DNA of 64,000 bases from Bradyrhizobium sediminis (GTDB lineage Bacteria > Pseudomonadota > Alphaproteobacteria > Rhizobiales > Xanthobacteraceae), in the NCBI RefSeq assembly GCF_018736105.1, contig NZ_CP076135.1, positions 1,176,001 through 1,240,000 on the forward strand, in the 5' to 3' direction. Every line of letters starts with the position of its first letter. Within the stretch, counting starts at the first letter, position 1. The position numbers and the translations under genes were made by a program. Below are positions 54,120-63,236 of the stretch, piece by piece. The notes under the pieces are model-generated. The model did no database searches. It saw only the letters and a list, made by a program, of their open reading frames with translations, and was not told the origin of the DNA.

Positions 54120-54935
54120 TCACTCCGGCAGAGTGTTGACCTTTCTCACCCATGTCCGGACGTCCGCCAGCACCTCCGGCAGCACTTCCTTGACCTCCGC
54201 CACCGTCATGCCGGCCTTGATGCGTGGGTCGTACAGCAGGTTGAGGATGTACTGGTCGTAGACGTCGAAGAACCCCATCGAGACGTTGTCGTTGAACATG
54301 GTCCACGGCACCGTAGCGGTGTCGTTGATCGGCCCCAGCGACTGCAGCAGCTCCTCATAGGCGCAATCGAAAAAGGTGAAATCGCCATTGTCGACCGTGA
54401 GGATCACGTCGGAATGCTCGATCTCGAATTTTTCATTCTTGCGAAAGCCGGACAGGCACTGCGGATCGAGTGAGCCGCGAATCTCGCGGGCTCGTTCGCT
54501 GCCGTAGAATGTCGAGATGGTGCGATTGAGATCGCGTTCGCGCACCATCTTGACCCGGACATTGGCGGCGTCGCCGGCGTCGGCCATGGCGATATCGAGG
54601 TGCTGAACGCGCCTCGCTATATCGGCGACGATCTTTGCAAGCTGGGCCTTGCGATCCGACCGATTGCCGTCGGCGAACACACGCACCGGCGCGTGATATT
54701 TCCGGATCCGGTCGACCCGGCCGGCGAGATGGTATTCGGCGCCGAAGGCGGTCTTGAGGAAGCCGTCGATGATCTCGGCATCGGTGAAGGTCTTCTTTTC
54801 GGCGCGCTGGCGCGAGGCGATCGCGGGAATTTCGGCCCAAGCAACGGGCGGCCAGACGATGGCCTCAAATCCGCTGCCGGCTAGGATGACCGCAACTATC
54901 CGGAAAAAATGCCAAGACCGATCGAGGGCGCTCAT
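54120..54935 (-). CDS. DUF2927-type exported protein
   Basis: A 271-residue protein with an N-terminal hydrophobic signal ('WHFFRIVAVILAGSGFEAIV'). The DUF2927 region includes 'DAEIIDGFLKTAFGAEY', 'RVFADGNRSDRKAQLAKIV' and the conserved end 'YEELLQSLGPINDTATVPWT' with 'MFNDNVSMGFFDVYDQYILN'. The function is unknown; the family is mostly seen in Alphaproteobacteria. I chose the ATG at 54935; a TTG 12 codons upstream is unlikely. The stop faces ivd. Confidence 0.8.
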   Translation of the reverse strand: MSALDRSWHFFRIVAVILAGSGFEAIVWPPVAWAEIPAIASRQRAEKKTFTDAEIIDGFLKTAFGAEYHLAGRVDRIRKYHAPVRVFADGNRSDRKAQLAKIVADIARRVQHLDIAMADAGDAANVRVKMVRERDLNRTISTFYGSERAREIRGSLDPQCLSGFRKNEKFEIEHSDVILTVDNGDFTFFDCAYEELLQSLGPINDTATVPWTMFNDNVSMGFFDVYDQYILNLLYDPRIKAGMTVAEVKEVLPEVLADVRTWVRKVNTLPE

Positions 54936-55016
54936 TGAAGCGACGCTGCCGCAATCGGAGGGTGTGCGCAAGGCTTGATCGAGTGAACCGGACAGGTTCC
55001 CACGCTTCAGCGAAGC

Positions 55017-55592
55017 CTAGTTCTTCACGACCACCGGGGTGCCGACGGAAACGCGGCTGTAGAGATCGGCCACGTCGTCGTTGGTCATGCGGAAGCAGCC
55101 GGAGGATACGGCCTGGCCGATCGTCTCCGGCTCGTTCGAGCCGTGGATGCGGTAGAGCGTCGAGCCCAGATACATCGCCCGCGCCCCGAGCGGGTTGTCG
55201 ACGCCGCCGGCCATGTGGCGCGGCAGATCGGGCCGCCGCCTCAGCATCTGCGAGGGCGGCGTCCAGCTCGGCCATTCCTTCTTTGCCGAAATGCGGTGGG
55301 TGCCTGACCAGCGGAAACCGTCGCGGCCGACGCCGATGCCGTAGCGTAGCGCCTGGCCATTGGGCAGCACGAGGTAAAGCCGCCGCTCGGCGGTGTCGAT
55401 GTAGATGGTGCCGGGCGCATAATTGCCGGAAAAGCTCACGGTCTGCCGCCGAATCGGGCTGGAGCCGCCGGCGCCGAAACTGGGTCCGCCGCCCATGATA
55501 TCGCGTATGTCGAAACCCTCGGCCTGGGCATGACCGGCGCCCGTCAGCAATGTCGCAGCCGCAACCAGCAAAGCAAAAGCCCGGATCATCAT
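55017..55592 (-). CDS. L,D-transpeptidase (YkuD family)
   Basis: A 191-residue periplasmic enzyme. After a signal peptide (ALLVAAATLLTGAGHAQA) the YkuD domain contains the active-site signature 'IHGSNEPETIGQAVSSGCFRM', with catalytic Cys in SGC and His in HG. It links peptidoglycan stems to each other or to lipoproteins. The start at 55592 follows GGGGAAG. Its promoter shares a 218-bp divergent region with the ThDP enzyme gene. Confidence 0.93.
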   Translation of the reverse strand: MMIRAFALLVAAATLLTGAGHAQAEGFDIRDIMGGGPSFGAGGSSPIRRQTVSFSGNYAPGTIYIDTAERRLYLVLPNGQALRYGIGVGRDGFRWSGTHRISAKKEWPSWTPPSQMLRRRPDLPRHMAGGVDNPLGARAMYLGSTLYRIHGSNEPETIGQAVSSGCFRMTNDDVADLYSRVSVGTPVVVKN

Positions 55593-55810
55593 CTTCCCCG
55601 CGAAAAATCCCGTTCCCGGCGAGACAGGCCACAACTGGCGCTGTTTCGCAAGCAACGAGCCCGTGAGCGCCTGATTTTCAAACACTGCGGTTAAAAAAGC
55701 ACCCGCCTGTTGCGCGATGGCAGCAATGTCCGCGAAAGCTTTGACGAAACCCGCCAGGAATGATTGATCCTCAAGGAGATGCTTCAAGAAACGATCGCGA
55801 ACGGGAGTGA

Positions 55811-57358
55811 ATGATGAACGGTGCGGAAAGTCTGGTGCGGACATTGGTCGCAGGCGGTGTTGACGTCTGCTTCGCCAATCCCGGCACCTCGGAGATGCAT
55901 TTTGTCGCCGCACTGGACCGGGTCGAGGGCATGCGCTGCGTGCTCGGCCTGTTCGAGGGCGTGGTGACGGGGGCGGCCGATGGCTATTTCCGCATGAAGG
56001 GCTCGCCGGCTTCCACCCTGCTGCATCTCGGCCCCGGCCTCGCCAACGGCCTTGCCAATCTGCACAACGCCAAGAAGGCGAATTCCGGCATCGTCAATAT
56101 CGTCGGCCAGCACGCGGTCTATCATATCGGATTCAACGCGCCGCTGACCTCCGACATCGAAGGCCTGGCGCGGCCGATGTCGTCCTGGGTGCGAACTTCG
56201 CCGGACGCGAAGTCGGTCGCCACGGACGGCGCCGCCGCGATTGCCGCGGCCAGGAGCTCCCCGCCGCAGATTGCCACGCTGATCCTGCCCGCCGACACCG
56301 CATGGAACGAGGCCGATGGCATCGCCCAGGTGCCGGAAGAATCCCAGCGCGCCAGCTACTCGTCGCAGGCCGTCGACAATGCCGCGAAGGTGCTGCGCGG
56401 CGGCGCGCAGACGCTGCTGCTATTGACCGGCAATGCGCTGACCGAGCAGGGCCTGGCGCTGGCGGCACAGATCGCCGGCAAGACCGGCTGCAAGGTGATG
56501 GGCCAGACCTACAATCCGCGGATGGCGCGCGGGCGGGGGCGGTTCTCGATCGACCGGATCCCCTACGTGATCGAGCAGGCGCTGCCGATCCTGAAGGATT
56601 TCAAGCATATCGTGCTGGTCGAGGCCAACGATCCCGTGGCGTTCTTCGCCTACCCGAACAAGCCGAGCCTGCTCAAGCCGGAGGGCTGCGAGGTCCATCG
56701 CATGACCTCGGGCGGCGAGAACTCGGTCGCGGCCCTGGAGGCGCTGGCTTCCGCGCTCGGCGCCAGGCCGCAGGATGCAAGACCGCAGGCCCTGGTCGAG
56801 CTGGCGAAGCCGAGCGGTCCGCTGACGCATGCCTCGATCGCGCAGGCGATCGCGATGGCGATCCCGGAAAACGCCATCGTGGTCGACGAATCCGTCACCA
56901 CCGGCCGCGGCTTCTTTCCGCCGACTGCTGCGGCCCATCCGCACGACTGGCTGCAGAACATGGGCGGCTCGATCGGTTTCTCGACGCCGGTCGCGACCGG
57001 GGCGGCGGTGGCCTGCCCGGACCGCAAGGTGATCTGCATGGTCGGCGACGGCAGCGCGATGTACACGCTGCAATCGCTGTGGACGCAGGCCCGCGAAGGC
57101 CTCAACGTCCTCACCATCGTGTTCGCCAACCGCATCTATCAGATCCTGCGCGGCGAATTCGACGGCGTCGGCGCCGGCGAGCCCGGTCAGCGCGCCCAGG
57201 ACATGCTCAGGATCGACCGCCCCACGCTCGACTGGGTCGCGCTCGCCAAGGGCATGGGGGTTCCCGGCCGCGCCGTCACCACATCGGACGACTTCGTCAA
57301 GGCGCTGGCCGAAGGCGTCGCCGAACAGGGACCGCGGCTGATCGAAGTGCAGATGTAG
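55811..57358 (+). CDS. Acetolactate-synthase-like ThDP enzyme
   Basis: A 515-residue ThDP-dependent protein of the acetolactate synthase large-subunit superfamily. The catalytic Glu is in 'LGLFEGVVTGAADGYFRM', the ThDP motif is 'VGDGSAMYTLQSLW' to 'FANRIYQIL', and 'FANPGTSEMHFVAALDRV' opens the pyrimidine domain. No small subunit gene is near, so it may be a catabolic or 2-oxo-acid decarboxylase type. It is not closely similar to the 45.0 kb enzyme. A GGGAG site precedes the ATG. Confidence 0.88.
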   Translation: MMNGAESLVRTLVAGGVDVCFANPGTSEMHFVAALDRVEGMRCVLGLFEGVVTGAADGYFRMKGSPASTLLHLGPGLANGLANLHNAKKANSGIVNIVGQHAVYHIGFNAPLTSDIEGLARPMSSWVRTSPDAKSVATDGAAAIAAARSSPPQIATLILPADTAWNEADGIAQVPEESQRASYSSQAVDNAAKVLRGGAQTLLLLTGNALTEQGLALAAQIAGKTGCKVMGQTYNPRMARGRGRFSIDRIPYVIEQALPILKDFKHIVLVEANDPVAFFAYPNKPSLLKPEGCEVHRMTSGGENSVAALEALASALGARPQDARPQALVELAKPSGPLTHASIAQAIAMAIPENAIVVDESVTTGRGFFPPTAAAHPHDWLQNMGGSIGFSTPVATGAAVACPDRKVICMVGDGSAMYTLQSLWTQAREGLNVLTIVFANRIYQILRGEFDGVGAGEPGQRAQDMLRIDRPTLDWVALAKGMGVPGRAVTTSDDFVKALAEGVAEQGPRLIEVQM

Positions 57359-57454
57359 AGGGCGGAACTGCAAATCGCCTTTAAGTTGTCATAGAGTCTG
57401 AAAAGGCTCGATGCATTTCCGGTCGGGCGCTAGAGTGTTCCTGTCGGAGGCCAC

Positions 57455-57961
57455 ATGCAAGGCGAGTTGAACAAGGTTGTAGCCGCGCTTCGGGCATTCT
57501 ATGCGGACGAGGCCTTTCTGTTCGCGAAGGACGTCGGCGAGCGTACGCTGACGCACCGGCTGGCGGTGCATCTCGAAAAGCAGTTTTCGGGATGGAACGT
57601 CGACTGTGATTACAACCGGCTCGGCGAGCGCAGGCTGCGAATGCCGCATGGCACGATCGTCTCGACCGACGACGAGTTCGGAAAGTCCGTCTATCCCGAC
57701 ATCGTGGTGCACCAGCGCGAGATTCCCAACAATCTGCTCGCGATCGAAGTACGCAAGACATCCAATCATCAGCCGCCGGATCACGACCGGCACAAGCTCC
57801 GCGCGCTGACCGATCCGCATTTGTGGTTCGCCTACGGGATCGGGCTCTATCTGGTGCTGGGAAAGACGAGTGTCGCCTCGGAGGTCTATGTCGGCGGCGT
57901 GGTCGACCAGGCCCAATCCGCCTGGCTGGCCGGGCGGCTCGGGGATATCGGGCTGGGGTAG
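57455..57961 (+). CDS. PD-(D/E)XK-nuclease-like hypothetical protein
   Basis: A 168-residue protein that I do not match to a named family. The central 'YPDIVVHQREIPNNLLAIEV' followed by 'RKTSN' resembles the PD-(D/E)XK nuclease core (Asp, then Glu-x-Lys after a strand). Here the third position is Arg, with Lys next (EVRK), so catalysis is uncertain. The helix 'RHKLRALTDPHLWFAYGIGL' follows, as in many of these proteins. It lies 96 bp after the ThDP gene and 147 bp before the GGDEF gene. Confidence 0.6.
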   Translation: MQGELNKVVAALRAFYADEAFLFAKDVGERTLTHRLAVHLEKQFSGWNVDCDYNRLGERRLRMPHGTIVSTDDEFGKSVYPDIVVHQREIPNNLLAIEVRKTSNHQPPDHDRHKLRALTDPHLWFAYGIGLYLVLGKTSVASEVYVGGVVDQAQSAWLAGRLGDIGLG

Positions 57962-58108
57962 GATGAAGCCAAAACGGCGGAAACCGAACATGAGGTCGGG
58001 TGAACGTCCAGATCGCGACGGGACCAACCAGCCATTTTTAGAGCCCCAATTCACTGAAAGTTAGCTCTTTAGCTCAATCCTGCCATTGATCCCAGTGGAC
58101 CAGCAGCG

Positions 58109-59368
58109 ATGGCAGACGAGCTTGCCGATACCGACAAGGTACGGGAACGGGTGGATGCGTACGCCGCCTGGGTCACGCAGCTGCGAAGCGGCCGCTCGGT
58201 TCCCGAGCTCTGTCCCGACAATTCCGATCCGCTGGCCCGGCTCGCGCGGGAGCTGCAACTCCTTGCGGACGCGCTGGCCCGGCGGGAGCGGGAGCTTCTC
58301 CAACTGGTCGATCTGGTCCAGACGGTGGAACAGGGCATCTCGCTGGAAGACGTCCTGAACCGCATCTTCGACGCTTTCGCCGGGCTGATCCCGTACGACC
58401 GTATCGGCTGCGCGTTTCTGTCGGATGACGGTGCCGGCCTGACCGCTTTTTGGGCCCGTTCGCAGCTTGGCCCGGCCCAGGTCACGGCGGGATACTCCCG
58501 GCCCCTGGCCGGTAGCAGCCTGGAGCAGGTCCTGCTCACGGGCCAGCCACGTATCATCAATGACCTGGAAAGCTACCTGGAAGCCAAGCCCGATTCGGAT
58601 TCGACCCGGCGGATCGTTCTGGAAGGGGGACGTTCCAGTCTTACCTGTCCGCTTATCGTCGGCCATCGGCCGATCGGATTCCTGTTCTTCACAAGTCGTG
58701 AAAAGAATACCTATCGGGACGTGCACCAGACCGTCTTCCGGCAGATCGCCAATCAGATCTCGCTGGTCATCGAGAAGAGCCGTCTCTTTGAGAAGATCAT
58801 CGAGCGCAACCGCCAACTGGTGGAGGAGGGGCGAAAGCTCGAACAGTCCGCAAGCCATGATGCCTTGACGGGAGTGTTCAACCGCGGCGCCATCATGCGG
58901 CTGGCGGAGCGGGCCTTCGCAGACGCAGCCAGGACGCATAAATCGGTTGGAATGATCATGGTCGATATCGATCATTTCAAGCTTATCAACGATGCCTTGG
59001 GACATGCGGCGGGCGATGAAGCCCTGACGGAGGTGACGCGTCGCCTCACGGGAGCACTTCGCCAAAGCGATCAACTCGGCCGGTATGGAGGCGAAGAGTT
59101 TCTGATCATCATCGTGGACGCCACGTTTGAAACCATCAGCAAGACCGCCGAACGCCTGCGCCAGGCCATCGCCGTCTCACCTGTCGACCTCGGCAGCGAA
59201 GCCAGGGCCATCACGGCAAGCTTCGGCGTGGCGATTTCAGGCGGCGCCACCAACTCGGCGCAGGACGTGATTGCCGCTGCGGACCGCGCGCTCTACGCTG
59301 CGAAGAACAGCGGCCGGAACCGGGTCGTGTTCGACAATCCGGATTCGCGTATCGTCGCAGTGCGGTGA
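58109..59368 (+). CDS. GAF-GGDEF diguanylate cyclase
   Basis: A 419-residue protein that makes c-di-GMP. An N-terminal coiled region leads to a GAF domain (about 66-225, '[20 protein letters not shown]') and a GGDEF domain (about 248-410). The active site is GGEEF at 327-331, with metal Asp in '[20 protein letters not shown]'. The inhibitory I-site RxxD is intact at R318-D321, exactly five residues before the active site, so feedback by c-di-GMP is likely. The GAF ligand is unknown. A PilZ effector gene lies 1.1 kb downstream. Confidence 0.92.
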   Translation: MADELADTDKVRERVDAYAAWVTQLRSGRSVPELCPDNSDPLARLARELQLLADALARRERELLQLVDLVQTVEQGISLEDVLNRIFDAFAGLIPYDRIGCAFLSDDGAGLTAFWARSQLGPAQVTAGYSRPLAGSSLEQVLLTGQPRIINDLESYLEAKPDSDSTRRIVLEGGRSSLTCPLIVGHRPIGFLFFTSREKNTYRDVHQTVFRQIANQISLVIEKSRLFEKIIERNRQLVEEGRKLEQSASHDALTGVFNRGAIMRLAERAFADAARTHKSVGMIMVDIDHFKLINDALGHAAGDEALTEVTRRLTGALRQSDQLGRYGGEEFLIIIVDATFETISKTAERLRQAIAVSPVDLGSEARAITASFGVAISGGATNSAQDVIAAADRALYAAKNSGRNRVVFDNPDSRIVAVR

Positions 59369-59455
59369 GGGCATCAGGTGGCGGCACTTCGCCCTCGATG
59401 CCGCTTTCCATGGCCGTGCGATCGCCGCCTCCCGGCAAGGCAATTCGGCTGCCTG

Positions 59456-59989
59456 CTACAGCTCGATGATTTGTCCGCTCGTCACGTCGCTGGCGTCGAA
59501 ACCGTTTTCCTCGCTGAACAGCGTGATGACGCCGACGATGCGCCCGACATGCGAGCCGTCGCAGGCGAAGGGCAGCAACAGCCGCTCATATCGAATGATC
59601 GGACCGTCATCCTTGCGCACCGCCGTGAAGCTGAAGGATGGCTGTCGAATGGCCACCACCCGCCTGTAATGTTCGAGCGCCTGATCCCTGATCGCCGGCG
59701 ACAGGGTTTCGTCGAGAAACTGCCCGACGCGTCTTTCCGGGTACATACGTTCGAATTGTGCGCCGCTCTTGACGATGCGAAAGCGTGGCTCTGAACCGGT
59801 GTCGACCACCTCGCAAATTGAAAGCTTGTCGACCGATCGCGAAATGTCCTCGGCCGCCAGCGTGCTGAATTGAGGAAGCTCCTGAGAGCCGCGCAGCCGT
59901 TCCCAGAGCTTGAGCAACGACACCTGTTGGACGCAACGCATGCCCTGTGACGTGAATTGATCGTGGTAGCGCACTGGAAATCCATCCAT
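59456..59989 (-). CDS. PAS-domain protein
   Basis: A 177-residue soluble PAS-type protein without an output domain. The core is 'VDTGSEPRFRIVKSGAQFER' with 'SFSFTAVRKDDGPIIRYERLL' and 'RIVGVITLFSEENGF'. It resembles the PAS_5 group of rhizobia. It may sense redox or a small molecule and act on another protein, possibly the neighbouring cyclase. It is convergent with the GGDEF gene, 87 bp apart. Confidence 0.8.
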   Translation of the reverse strand: MDGFPVRYHDQFTSQGMRCVQQVSLLKLWERLRGSQELPQFSTLAAEDISRSVDKLSICEVVDTGSEPRFRIVKSGAQFERMYPERRVGQFLDETLSPAIRDQALEHYRRVVAIRQPSFSFTAVRKDDGPIIRYERLLLPFACDGSHVGRIVGVITLFSEENGFDASDVTSGQIIEL

Positions 59990-60310
59990 TCAAAATGACG
60001 ATCAAAAGATCGATGAATCCGTCGATGAAATTTTTTGGAAATGCGACGGGCCGGGACGGCGGGAGACTAGTGGAAGTTCGGCTCCGTTGCCATAAGTGTG
60101 GACGGTTTTTTGCAGCAAAACGATCCGGCCGAAACCGCACCGTCACGGAAGACGGCATCGCCACCACCTGAACCCTCTGAAGTTCGTCGCGACGCTCGGC
60201 CTTTCGGAAGCTTCCCGCAAGTCTCCGTAAAGGACTTCGAGCTACATGATCGGTCGGGGTGCGGAGTTAACGTGGCTGTCGATCCGCTATCCTTTCTCAA
60301 ACCAAAATGA

Positions 60311-60350
60311 CCGCTGCTGCGTTCTTCGGACCGCAGCAGCGGCCTTTTCC
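60311..60350 (+). terminator. Possible Rho-independent terminator or sRNA 3' end
   Basis: An 11-bp inverted repeat with a 10-nt loop, followed by 'ccttttccc'. The T-run is broken and short. No gene on the plus strand ends just upstream, which leaves an unannotated small RNA as one option. Confidence 0.35.
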
Positions 60351-60435
60351 CATGAAGCGGATGGCGACCGCTGCCGTTTCAATATGGAATTGATCGATCG
60401 TGATTTGCGTGCATCATGGTGGATGCATTGCGTTG

Positions 60436-60469
60436 GGGTCAGTCGCAACTGCGGGTCAGTCGCAACTGT
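60436..60469. repeat. 17-bp direct repeat upstream of the PilZ gene
   Basis: Two adjacent copies of 'gggtcagtcgcaactg' with spacing of 17 bp (60436 and 60453), ending 46 bp before the PilZ start. It could be a tandem operator, or chance duplication. Confidence 0.6.
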
Positions 60470-60514
60470 GCGCGAGCGGTCGCTGTAACATTTTCTTCAT
60501 ATCGGACGAAGGCG

Positions 60515-60760
60515 ATGGATGAGGGACGGAAGGCGGTAAGGCACCGCGTATTGAAGGCTGGAACGATAACGTTCGGCGGCGGCGCCGGCATCTCCTGCAC
60601 GGTTCGCAACCTTTCGGAGGCAGGCGCTGCGCTCGACGTCATCAGTCCGGTCGGAATCCCCCAGCAGTTCGTTCTGGTCATCGAAGCCGATGAATTTACC
60701 CGGCCGTGCCGTGTGGTCTGGCGCAAGGAACGCCGGATCGGCGTTAGGTTCGAAGGCTGA
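60515..60760 (+). CDS. Single PilZ-domain protein, likely c-di-GMP receptor
   Basis: An 81-residue protein made only of a PilZ domain. The RxxxR c-di-GMP motif appears as 'RKAVRHRVLKAGTITF' and the D/NxSxxG motif as 'VRNLSEAGAALDV'. Both are the ligand-binding parts. The start at 60515 follows a GAAGG site; upstream in-frame Met codons fall in the repeat region. It lies near a GGDEF synthase gene and probably receives its signal. The effect on motility or envelope is not shown. Confidence 0.88.
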   Translation: MDEGRKAVRHRVLKAGTITFGGGAGISCTVRNLSEAGAALDVISPVGIPQQFVLVIEADEFTRPCRVVWRKERRIGVRFEG

Positions 60761-60803
60761 GACTTGTCGCACCGCCACGCTGCCTCGGGAAAAGCCATCG
60801 CAC

Positions 60804-61526
60804 ATGACGCAATCCGGTAAGGCCGGGCCGATCCGCGCGATCCTGTTCGACAAGGATGGCACCCTCGTCGACTTCCAGCGCAGCTTCGGCCCGGCGGTTC
60901 GGGAGGTGATGCAGCAACTTTCAGGCAACGACGCCGCCGCCTACCAGCGGCTGGTGACGGCGAGCCGTTTTGTCGAAGACGGCCCGCGGCTGCTGCCGGA
61001 TTCTCCGCTCATCGCCGAGCCGACCAGCGTCTATGGCGTGCTTTGGGCGACGGCGCTCGGGCGGCCTGCGAACGCGACGTTGTTTGCCGAGATCGATCGA
61101 CTGCTGTGCGACGCGACCACCCGGCATCTGACGGCGATCGGCGATCCCGGGACGCTGCTGGCCTCGCTCGCCGCCCGGGGCTATCGGCTCGGCCTGGTCA
61201 CCAATGACGCCGAAATCACCGCGCGCGCTCACGCGCGCAAGCTTGGCCTGGATGGAGTTCTGGAGTTCGTCGCCGGATATGATTCCGGCTTTGGCGCCAA
61301 GCCGGACCCCGGACCGGTGCTTGCCTTCGCGCAGGCCGCCGCTGTGGCTGCTTCGGAAATCGCCGTGGTCGGCGATTCCGTTCACGACCTTGCCGCCGCC
61401 CGTGCAGCCGGCGCGGTCGCCATCGGTGTCCTGACCGGCCCGGCGCCGTCGGCAGTCCTTGCTCCCCATGCCGATGCGGTCCTCGGCTCAGCCGCCGAAT
61501 TGCCGGCGTGGCTCGACAGCCGTTGA
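60804..61526 (+). CDS. HAD-superfamily phosphatase (phosphoglycolate phosphatase-like)
   Basis: A 240-residue haloacid-dehalogenase-type hydrolase. Motif I is 'LFDKDGTLVDFQRSF' with the nucleophile Asp, motif II 'GLVTNDAE', the Lys motif 'GFGAKPDPGP' and motif IV 'VVGDSVHDLAAARAAG'. The substrate may be phosphoglycolate or a similar phosphate ester. It follows the PilZ gene by 43 bp on the same strand. Confidence 0.9.
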   Translation: MTQSGKAGPIRAILFDKDGTLVDFQRSFGPAVREVMQQLSGNDAAAYQRLVTASRFVEDGPRLLPDSPLIAEPTSVYGVLWATALGRPANATLFAEIDRLLCDATTRHLTAIGDPGTLLASLAARGYRLGLVTNDAEITARAHARKLGLDGVLEFVAGYDSGFGAKPDPGPVLAFAQAAAVAASEIAVVGDSVHDLAAARAAGAVAIGVLTGPAPSAVLAPHADAVLGSAAELPAWLDSR

Positions 61527-61561
61527 ACGTTCATTGATGCGCGCCGGCCGGAAGCCCGGCG

Positions 61562-62308
61562 TCAGGCGCGGCTGCCGAGTCCGGAGCAGGTCGCGACAAC
61601 GATGTTGTGATCCGACAAGCCGTCCGCGGGGACGACGGAAACCTTCGCTTCGAGCGCGGCAGACGAGCAGAAGAAATCGATCGGCGGCCGGCCATGGTCC
61701 TCGAGGTAGGTCCTTTCGGTGCTCGAATAGAAATAGGGCAGCGTCTGCCGTAGCTCCGCCAGATCGCTGCTCGACGGCTCTGCATTGAAATCGCCGCACA
61801 GGATCAACGGCCCCTGCGCTGCCAGCGGCCGCAGCATGCCGGCAATCTTCCCGGCTTGCGATCGCCGCACCGCGGACGACGACCAGTCTGCGGTGGCGGC
61901 GAGATGGGTGTTGCCGATGAATACCGGCCGCTCCAGCGCCAGCGCACCGATCTGCAGGATACGCGGCTCGCTTTCGGCATCGACCGCTGAACCGGTATTC
62001 GCCGGACCCAGTTGAAACGCGGCCGTTCGGGACAGCGGAATCCTGGATAGGATCGCCAGCCCATAATATTCCGGTTTGCCGCCGCCCAGCTGCTCCGGAA
62101 CAAGGGCAGGCGTGAAGTGCCAGCAATAGCCGGAGGTATTTCCCGGCCCGCCGCCAAACAGGACCGGCAGGTCGGCCGCCGGATCGAGCGATACTTCCTG
62201 CAACGCGCCAATATCGATGTCCAACTCCGCCATCCTTGCAGCAATCGCACCGTAGTCCTTGTTCGATGCGATATTCCACGTGGCAATTCGCAGGTTCTTC
62301 GCGCTCAC
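61562..62308 (-). CDS. Endonuclease/exonuclease/phosphatase (EEP) family protein
   Basis: A 248-residue DNase I-like fold protein. Motifs are 'LRIATWNIASNKDYGAIAAR', a metal Glu in 'IGALQEVSLDP', 'IGNTHLAATADW', 'ILCGDFNAEPSSSDL' and the catalytic His of 'LSDHNIVVATCSG'. It could be a nuclease or a phosphodiesterase. No signal peptide is seen. The 272 bp between it and the small membrane gene at 62581 contain no other clear gene. Confidence 0.88.
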   Translation of the reverse strand: MSAKNLRIATWNIASNKDYGAIAARMAELDIDIGALQEVSLDPAADLPVLFGGGPGNTSGYCWHFTPALVPEQLGGGKPEYYGLAILSRIPLSRTAAFQLGPANTGSAVDAESEPRILQIGALALERPVFIGNTHLAATADWSSSAVRRSQAGKIAGMLRPLAAQGPLILCGDFNAEPSSSDLAELRQTLPYFYSSTERTYLEDHGRPPIDFFCSSAALEAKVSVVPADGLSDHNIVVATCSGLGSRA

Positions 62309-62580
62309 AGTGGCTCCACGTTAAGTCGGCAGGGGCGGTCTTCCCGGACGTCACCACTCACCAGCACGAAGGCGCAGGGCGCAAGAGCGAAGCGCGCGGC
62401 GCCCACGGAAATTTCGCCGAATTCCATCGGCTCTGCGATGCGGTGGCATTGGTGCGGCGCAAGATGGTCGCGGCGACGGGGCCGGGAACCTGCGGGCCAG
62501 CTCGCGATTATTGTCGATGGGTTGAACCTCGCGCCGCTGGCGCAGACTTAACCACCAGAGGCACCCCCAAGGAGGCTGTC

Positions 62581-62709
62581 ATGACCCACTGGCACGATAC
62601 AATGGTGGACAGGCCGGAATCCGATGGTGCGGTTTACGCGACGGGCTGGACGATCTCCGGTCTGGCCGTGCTCGGGACCGTGGTCGCGGTTTGGCTACTC
62701 GGGATTTGA
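62581..62709 (+). CDS. 42-residue single-pass membrane protein
   Basis: A small protein with an excellent ribosome site (AAGGAGG, 6 nt before the ATG), N-terminal MTHWHDTMVDRPESDGAVYA and one hydrophobic segment 'ISGLAVLGTVVAVWLLGI' at the C-terminus. It has the shape of small membrane regulators. The function is unknown. Strong RBS and clean hydrophobicity support a real gene. Confidence 0.65.
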   Translation: MTHWHDTMVDRPESDGAVYATGWTISGLAVLGTVVAVWLLGI

Positions 62710-62730
62710 CGGCGTAGCCGATCAATTACC

Positions 62731-62961
62731 CTATCTGTGCAGCGCCCGCTTGCCGCCGGTCGCGAGCCATCCCAGCCTGCGGCCGCTCAACAGTCCCGCG
62801 ACCACAATCAGGCACCAGACCGGCAGGAAGAACAGCGTCAGGATTCCGGCATCCTCGGGCTCGGTCTGCAGCAGCCATTTCACCACACCCACCGGCGCAA
62901 ACAGGCCGATCGCGCCTCCGGTCAGGCTGGCGATGAGAACGACGAGCTTTTGAGGGGGCAT
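62731..62961 (-). CDS. Small two-helix membrane protein
   Basis: A 76-residue protein beginning MPPQKLVVLIASLTGGAIGL with two hydrophobic segments ('LVVLIASLTGGAIGLFAPVG' and 'ILTLFFLPVWCLIVVAGLL'). No known family is recognised. The ATG at 62961 is preferred to one 4 codons upstream. It is convergent with the 42-residue gene, 21 bp apart. Confidence 0.6.
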   Translation of the reverse strand: MPPQKLVVLIASLTGGAIGLFAPVGVVKWLLQTEPEDAGILTLFFLPVWCLIVVAGLLSGRRLGWLATGGKRALHR

Positions 62962-63021
62962 CGGATCCGGCAATCGCTTCGCGGCAAATGACTGGCTTCA
63001 GGGAGCAGGCTGCCGACAGAA

Positions 63022-63096
63022 TGGTGGACGCACAAGGGATCGAACCTTGGACCTCTCCCGTGTGAAGGGAACGCTCTCCCGCTGAGCTATGCGTCC
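63022..63096 (-). tRNA. tRNA-Val (anticodon CAC)
   Basis: On the minus strand the acceptor arms GGACGCA and TGCGTCC pair, followed by A and encoded CCA. The anticodon loop TTCACAC gives anticodon CAC, reading GTG. The D arm 'AGCTCAGCGGGAGAGCG' and T arm 'CAAGG-TTCGATC-CCTTG' are standard. Length is 75 nt. Confidence 0.95.
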
Positions 63097-63236
63097 GGGA
63101 TTTTCGTGCAGAATCAAGGGCCGGAACACGGCGCTTGGGCGAACATGACACGCTGTCGCTGCCCGCGATTTACGAAGTGCGGGGCCATAGTGTCAAGCTG
63201 CAAGGGCCGTCCGGCTACCGGCTGAATGACGAAGTT

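Larger units (their letters stand above)
59990..60514. other. 525-bp intergenic region before the PilZ gene
   Basis: No convincing protein gene. Short open frames exist but lack ribosome sites and family resemblance. It contains a G/C-rich hairpin at 60311-60342 (arms 'ccgctgctgcg' and 'cgcagcagcgg') followed on the plus strand by 'ccttttccc', and a direct repeat at 60436-60469. The hairpin could end a small RNA starting near 60150, but no promoter was found. Confidence 0.4.

Noticed and set aside
55770..55790. A possible FNR/FixK box ('ttgatcctcaag')
   Set aside because: The right half does not match the TTGAT-N4-ATCAA consensus.
62338..62580. Open frame running into the 42-residue gene from upstream
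   Set aside because: The upstream part lacks a ribosome site and resembles no family; the strong site at 62568-62574 supports the short start instead.
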